Assembly: GCF_000715075.1 (NCBI RefSeq)
Contig: NC_134100.1
Location: forward strand, 29,432,042-29,496,041
DNA: 64,000 bases
From: Nicotiana tabacum
Lineage: Eukaryota > Streptophyta > Magnoliopsida > Solanales > Solanaceae
Direction: 5' to 3'
Under the pieces are notes generated by a model. It did not search any database. It had not been told where the DNA came from and was given only the letters and a program-made list of their open reading frames with translations. Shown piece after piece: positions 32,773 to 44,346 of the stretch. The position numbers were made by a program, and so were the translations under genes. How positions within the stretch are numbered: the first letter of the stretch is position 1; each line of letters starts with the position of its first letter.

Positions 32773-33985
32773 GTGACGACCCGACCTGTCGTCTCGTGAG
32801 TTGCCTACCTGTTTTCCCCACTACCTATTTTGTTATGCTTAATTATCAATGTCTTGTGTGGACGAGTTGAATTGGAGTGGTTTTGATAAGAAATGAGACA
32901 CTTAGTCTCTTTAAGGAAGGTTTGTGTTGGAAAAGTCAACCGGACGTTGACTTATGTGTTAGAGGGCTCGGATTTGAATTTCGATGATTCGGTTAGCTTC
33001 GGGGGATGAATTCTGACTTAGGAGTGTGATCGGAAGTAATTTTGGAGGTCCGGTGTAGAATTAGGCTTGAATTGGCGAAGTTGGTATTTTGGCGATTTCC
33101 GGTTGATAGGTAAGATTTTGATCCGAGAGTCAGAATGGAATTCCGAGAGTTGCACTAGCTTCGTTAGGCGATTTTAGATGTGTGTGCAAAATTTCAGATC
33201 ATTCAGAGGTGTTTTGGTCGAGTTTTTTATCAAATGCGTATTTCGGAAGCTTTTAAGAAATTTAGGCTTGAATCCTATGTAATTTGATGGTTTTGGCGTT
33301 GTTAGAGGTGTTTTGATGATTGGAGAAAGTTTGAATAATGTTTTAAGATGTGTTGGTGCTTTTAGTTGAGGTCCCGGAGGCCTCGGGGTGATTTCGGATG
33401 GCTAACGAATGTTTTTTGGGACTTAGGATGTTGCAGAAATCTGCAGATCAGTGCTGCAGGGTTTTGCTCTATGCGATCGCAGGAGTGGCATTGCGATCAC
33501 AAAGAATTATTTTTGAGGGGTTGTTTGGTTGTTCAATGCGATCGCATAGGGAGGCATGCGATCTCACAGTATAAAGTTAATCCGGGATTTTCGTGGAAAT
33601 TTGTTCAATGCGATCGCAGGAGCAGGTGTGCGATCGCATAGGCTAAGGTCATTGTGCTATGCGGTCGCAGAGGATAGGATGCGATTGCATAGGATTAATT
33701 CTGGAGCTGCAGATTTTTATGCTATGCGATCGCAGAGTATTGGGCCGTGATCGCATAGGGTTGGCTACAGTGGTCCGGGCAGAATGTTAAAAACATTTCA
33801 TCCGCGAACCCAAACCCATTTTCCTCCATTTGTGAGCAACCTTGAGAGCTTTTGGACGGGAATTGAAGGGGGTTTCGATGGGAAGTGATTGGAGGTAAGT
33901 CCTATGAACTAAAAACATGTTTTTATTATGAAATTGATCTTGAAATCCATGGAAATTTAGCAAAAATAGGAAGAACTAGGGCTTG
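32773..33985 (+). repeat. LTR fragment, TGTGACGACCC family, plus strand
   Basis: It begins TGTGACGACCCGACC and shows the same order of blocks as the reverse of 28353-27100 (TTGGAAAAGTCAACC, GGAAGTAATTTTGG and similar). About the first 1.2 kb of the LTR is present. It then runs into the Tat-like element at roughly 33985. It contains the GCGATCGC array. Confidence 0.65.
33472..33755 (+). repeat. Paired GCGATCGC palindrome array
   Basis: Ten copies of TGCGATCGCA or variants are arranged as five pairs. Starts are 33472/33492, 33537/33557, 33609/33629, 33660/33680 and 33725/33746, so the in-pair spacing is 20, 20, 20, 20 and 21 bp. Confidence 0.9.
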
Positions 33986-34279
33986 AGTTTTAATATTTCA
34001 AATTTGGATTTGAGGGGTCATTTGGACTCCGATTTTGGAAAAATTGATGACAGCCACGTGGTGGCACTTCTCCATTTCAAATTATGTGATGGTAACTTCC
34101 GTCGTGCCGCGACGTTAAATCACGCACTTCTTGGGAGGCAACCCATGTGTTTTTCTTCTTGTTTTTCTTTGATTTTCATTGTAGGATAGGATTTATTTTT
34201 GGGCTAACTGGTTGTGAGATGTTACAGGATTGTGTTGGTGCAGTGCAGGACATAGTGGAAAGGTCTCTGAAGTTGTTAG

Positions 34280-34471
34280 TGCGGACCGCACTAGTGAAGG
34301 GTGAAATGATGACCTCTCTGAATTTTGCCACTGCGATCGCACTACATTTTGTGCGGTCCGCAGTGGACCATTGCAGCCGCTATCCATTTTGTGCGGACCG
34401 TAGTGGGTTACTTGGTCAAACTTGGCAAAAGTTGTGTAGTGCGGACCGCGGTAGATTTTTTGCGGTCCACA
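34280..34471 (+). repeat. Paired TGCGGTCCGCA palindrome array upstream of TATA
   Basis: One single site (34280) and three pairs: 34332/34352, 34372/34392 and 34440/34461 (20, 20 and 21 bp apart). A TATA box follows at 34503. Confidence 0.85.
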
Positions 34472-34502
34472 CTAGTTGGTAAGACTGGGCCCCAGGTCCT
34501 TT

Positions 34503-34510
34503 TATATAAA
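34503..34510 (+). promoter_or_regulatory. Internal TATA box upstream of the extra ORF
   Basis: TATATAAA followed by TAGGGCC, 32 bp after the last palindrome and about 0.8 kb before the extra ORF. It suggests an internal promoter in the retroelement. Confidence 0.5.
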
Positions 34511-34892
34511 TAGGGCCTGAGGCCCTCCTTTTACCCTATTCGAACCCTGACTCTTAAAACTCATACAAACACTGTTCATCACCGTCTTTGTTCGTAATTA
34601 ACTGCTTGGACTTGTTACTCTTCATTAACTTTCACATCTGGTACAAATTACTTGCCTTTTAATTGTTCAATTTTGTTAATTTCTTTTGATTTTAGTTTTT
34701 CTTGTTTCCCTCTCTATGTTTCCCGTAGTTTTTCTTCAATTGATTAGGTTAGGGTTGTTAATTTCTTGATTAGAGTAGGCTCCTGTAGTTAAAAATAATG
34801 ACAAATCACTTAGGGGCACTGTTTAGGTATTAATTATGCTTTAAATCAAAAATCCGTTAAACCCGAATGTAGTGCCACAATTGGGCACTCAG

Positions 34893-35188
34893 TGCAGACC
34901 ACAATCATTTCTGTGCGGTCTGCAGTGCCCCGGTGTGGTATGCAGTACCATTTTATGCGGACCGCATTGATGAAACTTCTGAAAGCTGAACTTTGGGCAG
35001 TGCGGCCGCACTACATTTTGTGCGGACTGCACTGGCCCCAGCGTGGCCGCACTACATTTTGTGCGGTCCGCACTACTTGGATACAGAGGGTGGGTAGTCT
35101 GGATACAGAGGGTGTGCGGACCGCATGGCCATTTTGTGCGGTCCACATTGGCCCCTGTGCGGCCACACACCACTTTGTGCGGTCCGCA
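34893..35188 (+). repeat. Second palindrome array before the extra ORF
   Basis: Pairs start at 34893/34914, 34934/34956, 35001/35021, 35042/35062, 35115/35137 and 35158/35178 (20-22 bp). Several share the spacer CTACATTTTG. Confidence 0.85.
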
Positions 35189-35368
35189 CTGGGTACCTTC
35201 TGCAACATGTCTGCAACTCTTTTCTTCTATCTGCAATTCTGTTTCTTGCCTGCTGCTATTGATACTAACAAAGTCATTTGAATTGTGTTTGCAGACAATG
35301 GTACAACAACGAGGCAAAGGATCTAAACAACCTGGCAGAGGTAATCTTCCCCGGGAGGGAAGCAGAAA

Positions 35369-37011
35369 ATGATAAGACTCACTCCCCAAGCTAGGCAAAA
35401 CATCAAGAACATGAGGAAAGCGATAAAAGCTGCTGACAGAGCCATTGACATGTCGGGGAGTGAGTACGAGCCTTCCCAGGAGATTTTTTCGGACTCTATG
35501 CCAGAATACATCCCTGACTGGCTAGAGAGGCATATACTGAGAGATACACCTCCAGCATCCCCCATTGCCCAAGCATTAGTGAACATCTCTTTTGGGTCAT
35601 CTGAGGGCTCAGGTGATGGTAGTGGGGAATACTTCACCTCTCCTATAGCTTCATTATCTGGAGAGGGTGCAGTAGGTGATGAGGAGGGAGCAGGGAGAGA
35701 TGAAGAAGTAGGAGAAGGAGGTGAACCACAAATGGGGGGTATTGCCCGAACTAGGAAGCCGGAGGTATGGCAGGACTGGTTTGTTAGTGAGGTAGCGTAC
35801 CACAAGTTCCGGGAATGGTGGCCGGTAAGGAAGTTAATCCCGGAGAGGAGTTTTATTGATAGAGACTTGCTACCACACAACCCCAACGTGAGGAGGCAGT
35901 TTAGGACAAGAGTGGGCTGGGAACATTTTCTAGACGAGTGTGTGGATGCAAACGAACACTTGTTCAAGGAATTTTACAGCAACGTAGCCCACATAAAAAA
36001 GGGCTCCAAAGTGACCAAGGTTCGAAATCTGAAGGTGTTGTTTGACGGGAAGACAATCAATGACTATCTTGGGTTTAATGATGAGGATGAGACCCTGTAC
36101 ATGGCAAAGATGGAAATGGGCGAGGAGGTTCGTCCCTGGCTAGCACAGTACCTAGCAATCCCAGGTACCACCCCAGACTGGTTGACTGCTGGAGTCAAGA
36201 TCTTGAGATGGAGTTTGAACTTTGAGGCACGAGGGTGGGAGACCTTTGTATGTAGCAGGTTAGACCCCACAACACATGACAACTCCCCTCTCTCCACCGG
36301 GCTGTGTTAGCGGCTTCGATCATGGCGGGGGTACCCAATCAATGTGGGGAATGTGATGTCTCGGATTATTAATATTGTGGGTGTCGAGCATGACAGTAAC
36401 TACCCGTTCCCCAGTTTCCTCACTATGTACTTCCGGGACCTATAAGTGGAGAAGAGGCCCTTCGACATCAAAGTCAAAGCGAAGGCCCTTTTCATCTGGT
36501 ACAGCATGCAGGGGGATGACAACCCCAAGAGCAAGAACTTCAAGAGTACAGTTACTGCTCCAACTGGCCAATCTGAAGAGCCAGTTATGGTAGTGACTCC
36601 AGCTGAGCCTGCATCTACTTCCACTGTTGCCCCTCCTGGTCCATCCACCTCAGCGGACCCGGAGATTCCATCTTCCCGGGCCCATCCTATTACTGCCCAC
36701 CAACTAAGCCAGGCACTTCTGAGTATCAACAACTGGATGCATACTGCCTCATCCAAGTTGTCCATCCTGACTACCACGGTAGAGGCTCAGTCGGCACCCC
36801 TAGTCCTACAGGTTTCCCAGTCTATTTAGGATGCTTTGAAAGAGATTTTAGACAACCAAAAGAAAATCCTCGACACTTAGAAGGTACTGACTGAGGCAGT
36901 TGATTCACATAGCAAGGATCTCAAAGAGATTGCTCGGGAACATAGGAAACTGAGGAAGACACGGGCATCCAAGAAGTCCGTGAAGGTGGCGAGAGCTGAT
37001 GTTGACGATTG
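35369..37011 (+). pseudogene. Extra ORF of gypsy element (putative plant transposon protein family)
   Basis: A continuous frame of 313 residues (35369-36310) goes on in the same frame after stops at 36308, about 36442 and 36827, so one long protein has been interrupted by nonsense changes. It has an acidic, Ser/Gly-rich N-terminal third, then a conserved-looking block (FKEFYSNVAHIKKGSK, VRNLKVLFDGKTINDYLG). This matches the domain annotated in many Solanaceae and legume genomes as putative plant transposon protein. After residue 400 there is a Pro/Ser/Thr-rich linker and a coiled-coil-like tail (LSILTTTVEAQ, DLKEIAREHRKLRK). Function is unknown. Such additional ORFs sit between integrase and the 3' LTR in Tat-type elements. 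Confidence 0.7.
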
Positions 37012-39175
37012 AAGGCAGATCAGCTGCCTTTAGACTTACTGCTCCAGGACCCAGTACCCGCAGCTCATTCCCAGTCAGAGCAGTCACAAAGGCCTCCCAA
37101 GAGGAAGAGGATGATTCCTAGAGCGGATGATGTAGTCATCTAGTTGGCCGACCCACCGGAGGCTTCCTCCAGTCAGCCTCAGGATGCACTTTAGGAGCCA
37201 GTCCAGGTCCAGGCCCAGGTCCTAGCAGTAGCAGAGTAGCAGGACACCGGGAACCAGTCTAAGGTTCCCGAGCACAATGAGGACCCTGGGACCACTCAGA
37301 GCCTATGCAAACAGACAGGCCATAGGGAGTCCCTATATCCTTTTTCCTATCTCTTTTTGATGCTTTATTTGGTTTAGTTGGCATTAGGGACAATGCCAGC
37401 TTTCATTTGAGGGGGTAGGCCCATTCATTCTGATGATTGTATATATATTTGATACTTTGTTATGCTTTCTTGATTTTTCATCTTTGGGTTGTATATAATT
37501 TTAACATTTCGTACATTTATCGCACTTTTATTTTACTTTGGGTCTGTATATAAAGTTATGTTACATTGTACATATCCATCCTATCTATTGTATATTCAAA
37601 TCCCCTCTTGTATATATTCATTCTACTTTTCACAATTTTTTCGTTCTTAGCTTCTTATTTGTGATTCATAGCTTCTTGTTTCTCAAGTTTGCAATAAGAC
37701 TTTTGGTTTTCTTAATGTCACGGTTCTTTCCAAAGGTGGAGTGTTGTGTGAACTGGGTAGCTCTTCTCAATGATGGATGGCGTGACAACCTTCTTAAGGG
37801 TTTGAGTTCGTTTTTCTTTTCGTTTTTATTAGTTAGTAGTTAAGGGTGCCTCAAGCAAAGCTTCACTTGGGCCTAGCACATTTGCCTTTGATCTTATGGT
37901 CAAAAACAAATTGTTGTGTTTAGTATGGTGAAAGTAGTGACCTTGATACTCTTGTGTTGACTGACAGTCATCAAGTGGTTTTCGGGACCATTGTGTGCTC
38001 AAATCTTATCTAAGGTCGTTATGGGTCCCCGACTCTACGTTTTTAGCAATCCCATAGCTTGTGTGGTGAGTAATCGCATTGCAACTCCAAGTCCCGAGCC
38101 ATTGGTCTAGAACTTGCCCTGAATGTTTGTTGAGGCAAAATACTAAGTGAATTCTCACTTGAGACATGATTATAGGCTCTCCTTGGTCCAAATGATAGTT
38201 GAACACACCCATAACCTACCAATGATAAGATCCCTAGTCAACCCTTTTGAGCCTTAAACCTTTTTCCTTCAAGAACCATAATACAAGCCTATACCCGTTC
38301 TAAAAGATACCCCCTCTTGGCACTCGATCTTTCCTTTAGCACATGGCAAAAGTATAAGTTTGGGGGGAGAGACGATGAGTGCAATAAAGTGGTAAAAAGG
38401 CACAAAAATGAAGAAAAGAAAAGGCAATGAAAAAGAAAGAAAAGCAAAACGACAAATAGAATGTTTAATATGAAAAAGAACAAAATGGGATTCAAAAGAA
38501 AGAAAGGTGTGGAAAGTTGAAAAAGGATAAAAGGTTTGAAATACATAATAAAGAGTGACAGTGTGTCTCTCTAACCCCTTAGAAAGAAGTGAAATGACTC
38601 AAAGAGTCAAGTGAATGGATGCCAAATGAATCAAAAGAAGTGCTTAAGGGAAGATGGAACCTACTTAGACCAAAACATTTCCTACCCTGAACCAAAAGCC
38701 TTTACAATGTCCCCACAAAAGCCCTATATGATCTTGAGTTGAATGAAGCTTACATTAGTGGATACTCACATAAGGGGCAAACATATGGTACCTAGAGCAG
38801 GACTTGTGACTTTTTTCTTGAGAGAGATGAGTGAACTTCCATTAACCTCGTTTTGAGTACCACTATTCTAAAGGTGAGGTTTTCTTAGGGAGAGTTGAGT
38901 ATATGTAAGTTTGGGTCCCACAATGACCGAAGTAATAGAAAAGAGTTCTTTGATGTGTTGAGTCAATTCTTGATGCTCTTGTGTCGCACTTAATCCACGG
39001 TGTTTCAAGAAGTAAAAGTTGTTAACGATTCATTTGTATTGAGGGCAATTGTTAGTCCCAACTGATGCTAGATGAGGTTACTTTAGGTCAGCTAAAAATT
39101 TCTTAGATTTTCCCTTAAGGGGTGGATCTTATTTTATTTGCTTGAGGACAAGCAAAAACTTAAGTTTGGGGGAGT
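37012..39175 (+). other. Untranslated 3' interior of gypsy copy 1
   Basis: No ORF of note. The last 600 bp (38560-39175) are similar to 42300-42899, including AGTTTGGGTCCCACAATGACC-like and TTGCTTGAGGACAAGCAAAA blocks, and end in the purine tract. Confidence 0.65.
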
Positions 39176-40640
39176 TGATAACTAGGGATTTTAACACATT
39201 TTATACTCTTGCTTGCTTATGCTTTGATTAGAAATTCATACTAAATAGTCCCAAAAGGATCATAAGTTGTGCCCGATTGCAGGTTTGATCAACAAAGTGA
39301 CAAAATATCAAAGATCAGCTCAAAAACGAGTGAAACTTACACAAGTCCCAAGACAAGACAAAGCTCAGGCAAAACAGGCCACTGCGGGCGCACACCATTC
39401 TATGCGGTCCACACTAGGGGATTCATAGAGGTTGACATTCAGGCACAAAGTCAATGCGGCTGCACTACGTTTTGTGCGGTCCGCACTGAAGTTAATGCGG
39501 CCGCACTTGACTTAGTGCGGTCCGCAGACCCAAGAATCAGAGAGATTCTAGTTTTGAAGTTTCAAGCCAATACGGTCCGCAGTCCATTTTGTGCGGACCG
39601 CACTAGAAGCCTCCTCGGCCACAGTCCGTTCTGTGCGGTCTGCATTGCTTGAGTTCAGAGAGTTGAATTTTGAATTCAAGAGCCCTAGTGCGGCCGCACT
39701 CCATTTTGTGTGGTCCGCGCTAACCCCGCAGGGGCATTTTTGTCCAGAATTTTTAGCTTAGCATAAATAGCTTCTTTTCCCATTTTTAGGGTATCAGATA
39801 TTGTAATTAAGCAGTTGCACTCGTGGGTTCGAGATTCTTAGCTTTTTTGGGCACTTTTATCTACTTTTCATCATTGAATCTTGTTATTTAGCTTAGCAAT
39901 TAATTAATATGAGTTGTTATTCATCTATTTCTTGCTTTTCTTCTTTATTTATGAGTAGCTAGACCCATAAGCTAGGGTTGTGGCTCAACCCTAGTGTGGG
40001 TAATTGATGGGTCTTGTATTTTAGGGCTAAATTGACTATGGGTGTTTGATAATTGGGCATATTTCATGGTTAATTTCTGAATTAGTGGTTGCAAACACTA
40101 GTTTGTGTTTAGTTGACTTGGGTTCTTCTTGAGAAAGAGAGCCCAAGACTTCGAAATTGGTCCAACAAGGAATTGGGGCGTACTCAAGAGATTGATAGCC
40201 CCAATTAAAGGGTTAAACCTCGAGAGAGTAATACCCGACTTGAAACCTAGTTGCTTGTGCAAATTTGCATACCCAATTGGTTTTGAGAAAGTCAATTTGG
40301 GCAAAATTACTCGAACCGCCGAGAGGTGTATAGTGGGTAAAATAGTGCAACGGTTATATCATACTACCTAATTATGTCAATCGTGTCTTAGATTCAATTA
40401 CCAGTCAATTAACCACCTAGGTGAAAGTCATTACCATAGTGCCTTTTAAACCATTTGAACAACCCTTTTTAGTTTAACTCTTAGCTTAGTCTAGCTGCAT
40501 TTACCATTTGTAGTTGATAATGGTAGAAGTAAAACGAAAACCCCAAAAATAATTAGAAGTGTAATTTGGAACACATACGCAATCCTAAACTAGATAGATA
40601 CTCGATTCCAAATTCTAGCTCTCTGTGAAAATCGATCCCG
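39176..40640 (+). repeat. Gypsy 3' LTR, copy 1 (truncated)
   Basis: It starts TGATAACTAGGGATTTT after AAGTTTGGGGGAGT. It matches the LTR at 42900-44346 until the CTCTCTGTG region near 40630, then gives way to another LTR. TATA-like CATAAATA is at 39762-39769. Confidence 0.8.
39383..39719 (+). repeat. Paired palindrome array in gypsy LTR, copy 1
   Basis: Pairs start at 39383/39403, 39455/39475, 39496/39516, 39571/39592, 39614/39634 and 39689/39709; five are 20 bp apart and one 21. The array ends about 45 bp before the TATA-like box. Confidence 0.9.
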
Positions 40641-42285
40641 ACCCAAAATCAGGTAAAAGCTGCTCCGACTCTCTCTCGCTACTCAATAGTAATGCAGAGT
40701 AGGATGCGATCACTAGTGAAACGGGAGGGTATCTGTATGGTACTGTGGGGTAATGCTGGGTAGAAATCATGATTTTAGGCTTTCCATTATGCAAATCTGC
40801 ACTAGAAATCATGTTCTAGGACTTGTGTGTCTATTTACATTCTAACCATGTTAAACCTGCACACTAGATATCCTGTTCTTAGGGTATTCTCGTTTATTGC
40901 TTCAGCATACTACATGTCATATATCTCTATTCTAGCTTTGATTTTGCATAAGTAGTTTCACTTAGAGATCCTGCTATTAGGTTAATAATACTGCCTTAAT
41001 AAAAGTAGTCATCTCCTATATGCATTAGATACCATGTTCTCTAGGAACTCTATTTGCATATGTTTGAACCATTTCTATTTCTATCAAATCAATAGCTGTC
41101 TACAAAAGGGTTTAAAAACGGTCCAAACACATAGATATCATGTTCTATTGTCAGCATGCCTAAAATCAGTCTTTGTCACTTAGATCTGCATGCCTATAGG
41201 ATTAACTCATTTCAAGTTGTTTAATTAATTCCCAGATGATGACTGCATATAGACACACACCTAGGCAAGCCTTAGACCATTAAATAACTGTGAAATCCAG
41301 TTCTATTTATGAGTGAAATTATTCAGGCTTAACAGACTATAAAACCAGTAGGCAAACTTGTTAGGATTCTGTCACTTCCCTTAAAACAAACATTGCATAT
41401 CCTGTATCTGTAACATTCATGTAGATATCATATTCCTAGGCTTTCTGAACTTCTTCAAAATCAGTTCTTTGAGACGTGCTGTCTATTTGCCTATATACAT
41501 GAGGAGGTAAACATGAGCTTTTAACTACTTTTTCCCTATTTGCTTGTCCTACATGTTATTTGTTTGTCGCCTAGATTTTTGCCTTTTAAATGCCTTAGGT
41601 TTGTCTAGAACTACCCAGATTTATAGGTCCTAAGCTCCTCCAGGACCACAAGGAAGGGATGGGTAGCAGCACGCTTAGAGGTCGTTAATCAAACTCGCTT
41701 ATATAACATTAAGGGGAAGGTAATGGGTAGTAGAAGGATATAATGACTTGCGCACTAATGTCACGTGTAGCCCCTCTAGTTGAGGAGAATTACCGGGCAT
41801 TGCACAGATTGATCCTGTAGGCTAATCAACTTAGGAATCCACTTTCCCTATTTCTATATGTGTTTAAATTATCTAAACTTCCCTTTTATTTACATATACG
41901 TGTGTAAGCTGTCCAAACCTCTTTTACTCTCATTATCTGAACTTCCTTGATCATATATGCATTTAGATGGGGAAAACTACTTTATTTGCAAATACGGGCT
42001 TACTTGTTAATTGACTAATTCACATAGTTTAAGTTCGGTCGGCACCCACCATTGTGGACTGCGAGGAGTGCCTAACACCTTCTCCTCAAGGTTATTTCGA
42101 GCCCCTACCCTAATCTCTGGTAATGCAAACTAGTTACATGAGTTAATCGCTCTAGGTGCACTAACACACCTTAATCTGTTAGGTGGCAACTCTTCAAAAT
42201 CAAATACTCAATTCCCAAAAGGAAACGAGTTATTCCCCTATAAATGTCGAAACCCAAACCCCGCGAGGGAAAAGGGGGTGCGACA
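40641..42285 (+). repeat. LTR of another gypsy family between the two copies
   Basis: The right end GGGGGTGCGACA (to 42285), preceded by GGTGGCAACTCTTCAAA and CGAAACCCAAACCCCGCG, is an LTR 3' end I recognise from Solanaceae gypsy elements. The left boundary is set where copy-1 LTR similarity stops. No interior follows, so it is a solo LTR or remnant. Confidence 0.55.
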
Positions 42286-42899
42286 ACGTTACGTCTCTCT
42301 AGTTCCCCTGAGGAAAAAGAAATTAACTTAAAGAGTCGACAAAGCATGAGCCAAAAAGAGAAAATAGAGTGCTTTAGGAAAGATGAACCCATTTTATTCC
42401 ATCAATTCCTACATTGATCCAAAATGCCTTCAGTACATCCTGAAAAAGCCCTATATTATTTCAAGCTGTGTGAGCTTGCATTAGTGGTGATTTACATGAG
42501 GGGCAAGCATATGGTACTTAAAGCCATACTTGTGACATTCTTTTGAGAGAGATGAGCAAACGTTTCACAAATCCTTGAATTAAGTGTTATATTCTAAAGT
42601 GAGATATGCTAAAGGAGAGTAGAAGCGGAGGAGTTTGGGATCCACAATGACCTTCGTGAAAGAGCGAACTTCCTTGATGAATAAAGTCAACTCTTGATTC
42701 TCTAGTGTCACATTAGAACTATTGTATTCAAAAAGTCAACTCATTGCATTGTTGGTAATTCATACGTGTTGTGGGTAATTGTTGGTCCCAACTGATGTGT
42801 GGTTGATTCACTTTAGCCAGCTGAAATAGTTCTTGTCTTGAGGAGGTGGGAATTACCTTATTTGCTTGAGGACAAGCAAAAGCTTAAGTTTGGGGGAGT

Positions 42900-44346
42900 T
42901 GATAAGTAGGGATTTTGACTACTTATTTGCACTCTTTTACTAGTGACTAATGAAATTTGCTTTCTTGCAAGAGTGTTGCAATATGAGCCAAAGAAATGAA
43001 AATTAACTCAAGAAGGAGTAAATTTGGACAAGACCAAAACAAGGCTAAAAGGGGCACAATGCGGACCACACAAAAGTGAGTGCGTCTGCAGAACCTAAGG
43101 GTGACCTCTGACAGAATTTCAGGCAAAATGCGGACCGCACAATTCTAGTGCGGCCGCGATAGATGAAGTTCAAACAATTGTATTTTGGGCTATGAAGAAG
43201 TGCGGACCGCACCATTATTGTGCGGCCGCATGATGTCAAGTGCGGGCGCACTCATAATTGTGTGGGCCGCACAATCATATGAAGTGCGACCACATCCCAC
43301 TTTTATGAGATCGCAGAAGGCCCAGTAGACCAGTCAAGCTCAGAGTGGACCGCACACAGAATTGTGCAGCCGCACAACCTCCGCGGGGACAATTTTGTGA
43401 GATATTTTCAGCTTAGTATAAATAGATTTTTTTTGTCATTTTTAGGTTAAGTTTTGTTTTGGGAGAGCACCTGAGACGTTTTTACTTACTGTATTGGGTA
43501 ATATTGTACTAGTTTAGCATTTTAACATTAGATTTTCTTCCCTTAATCATCTATTATGGATTTTATCTTAGTTTCTTCTTTAATTTATGCATTTTCCAAG
43601 AGTAGCTAAATTTCTAGCTAGGGTTGTGACCCAAACCTAGTGTGGGTACTTAATGGGTGTTTGATTTAGAGTTTTTTTGTGATTGGGTTAGTGATATTTA
43701 GCCTAGTTCTTGCTTGAATTCAAGAATTAATGGTTGCAAATATTGATTCATACCTATTTAACTTAGTCTCTACTTGAGAAAGAGAGATGAAGTCTAGGAA
43801 AACTTGGCTAACAAGAAATTAGGGTGCACTCAAGAAATTGATAGCCCCAAATAAAGGCTTGAATCTAGAGATAGTAAGACCCGACTTGAGTATTTATCAC
43901 TTGTTTGGTGCAATACACATTTGGACTAGAGAAAGCCAAATTGGGCAAAATCACTCTAACTACCGGGAGGCATTGAGTGGGTAATTGTGTGTGATTGTTA
44001 TATTACAACCCCGACCAATCAAACTTGCCCAAGAGTTTATAACCGGTTAGGTAAGCACCTAGGTGGAAGTCACGACCCTAGACCTTTTATAAACTTGAAA
44101 AGCAACCAAAACCAAAAATATTATCTCTTAGTTTTACAATTCCAATCATTATCATAATCAATAGAAGTAGAAACAACAACCAATTATGTGGAAGTTTAAT
44201 TTGAGGCACATCATACATTCACACTAGGTGTATACCTAATCCAAATTCTAACTCCCTGTGGAATTGACCCCGGCTTGCATTAGATTTTTATTATTGATTC
44301 AACCGCCTCACGGCCTATATTTATAGTGTGAGTTTGGGCGACATCA
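42900..44346 (+). repeat. Gypsy LTR, copy 2 (1447 bp)
   Basis: Starts TGATAAGTAGGG and ends GGGCGACATCA, giving TGAT/ATCA inverted ends. TATAAATA is at 43417-43424. Confidence 0.8.
43060..43374 (+). repeat. Phased palindrome array in gypsy LTR, copy 2
   Basis: Sites start at 43060/43081, 43129/43149, then four in a row at 43201, 43221, 43241 and 43261 (exactly 20 bp each), then 43285/43306 and 43344/43365. The TATA box follows 43 bp later. Confidence 0.9.

Larger units (their letters stand above)
33986..40640 (+). mobile_element. Tat/Athila-like gypsy element, 3' half, copy 1
   Basis: It begins near the CCGCGACGTTAAATC and TTGGGAGGCAACCC boxes (34110-34145) that in this type lie downstream of pol. 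It then has two palindrome arrays, an extra ORF of the plant-transposon-protein type (35369 on), 2 kb of untranslated sequence, a purine tract TTTGGGGGAG and a 3' LTR from 39176. No pol is in the window, so the 5' half is missing or displaced. Copy 2 (42290-44346) shares the last part of the interior and the LTR. Confidence 0.7.
42286..44346 (+). mobile_element. Tat/Athila-like gypsy element, 3' end, copy 2
   Basis: About 600 bp of 3' interior similar to 38560-39175, the purine tract AGTTTGGGGGAGT, then a complete LTR (42900-44346). The upstream part is missing. Confidence 0.75.

Noticed and set aside
33366..33750. Coding frames across the GCGATCGC array
   Set aside because: The peptides (MRSQ, CDR, HAIA repeats) simply translate the palindromes.
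33472..33755. CRISPR-like array because of regular repeats
   Set aside because: Units are short palindromes with no unique spacers of constant length, in a plant LTR.
34889..35398. Minus-strand 169-residue frame
   Set aside because: It reads through the palindrome array (ADRTKW-type repeats); shadow frame, no family.
35323..35967. Minus-strand 214-residue frame opposite the extra ORF
   Set aside because: Antisense shadow of 35369-36310, which has the recognisable domain.
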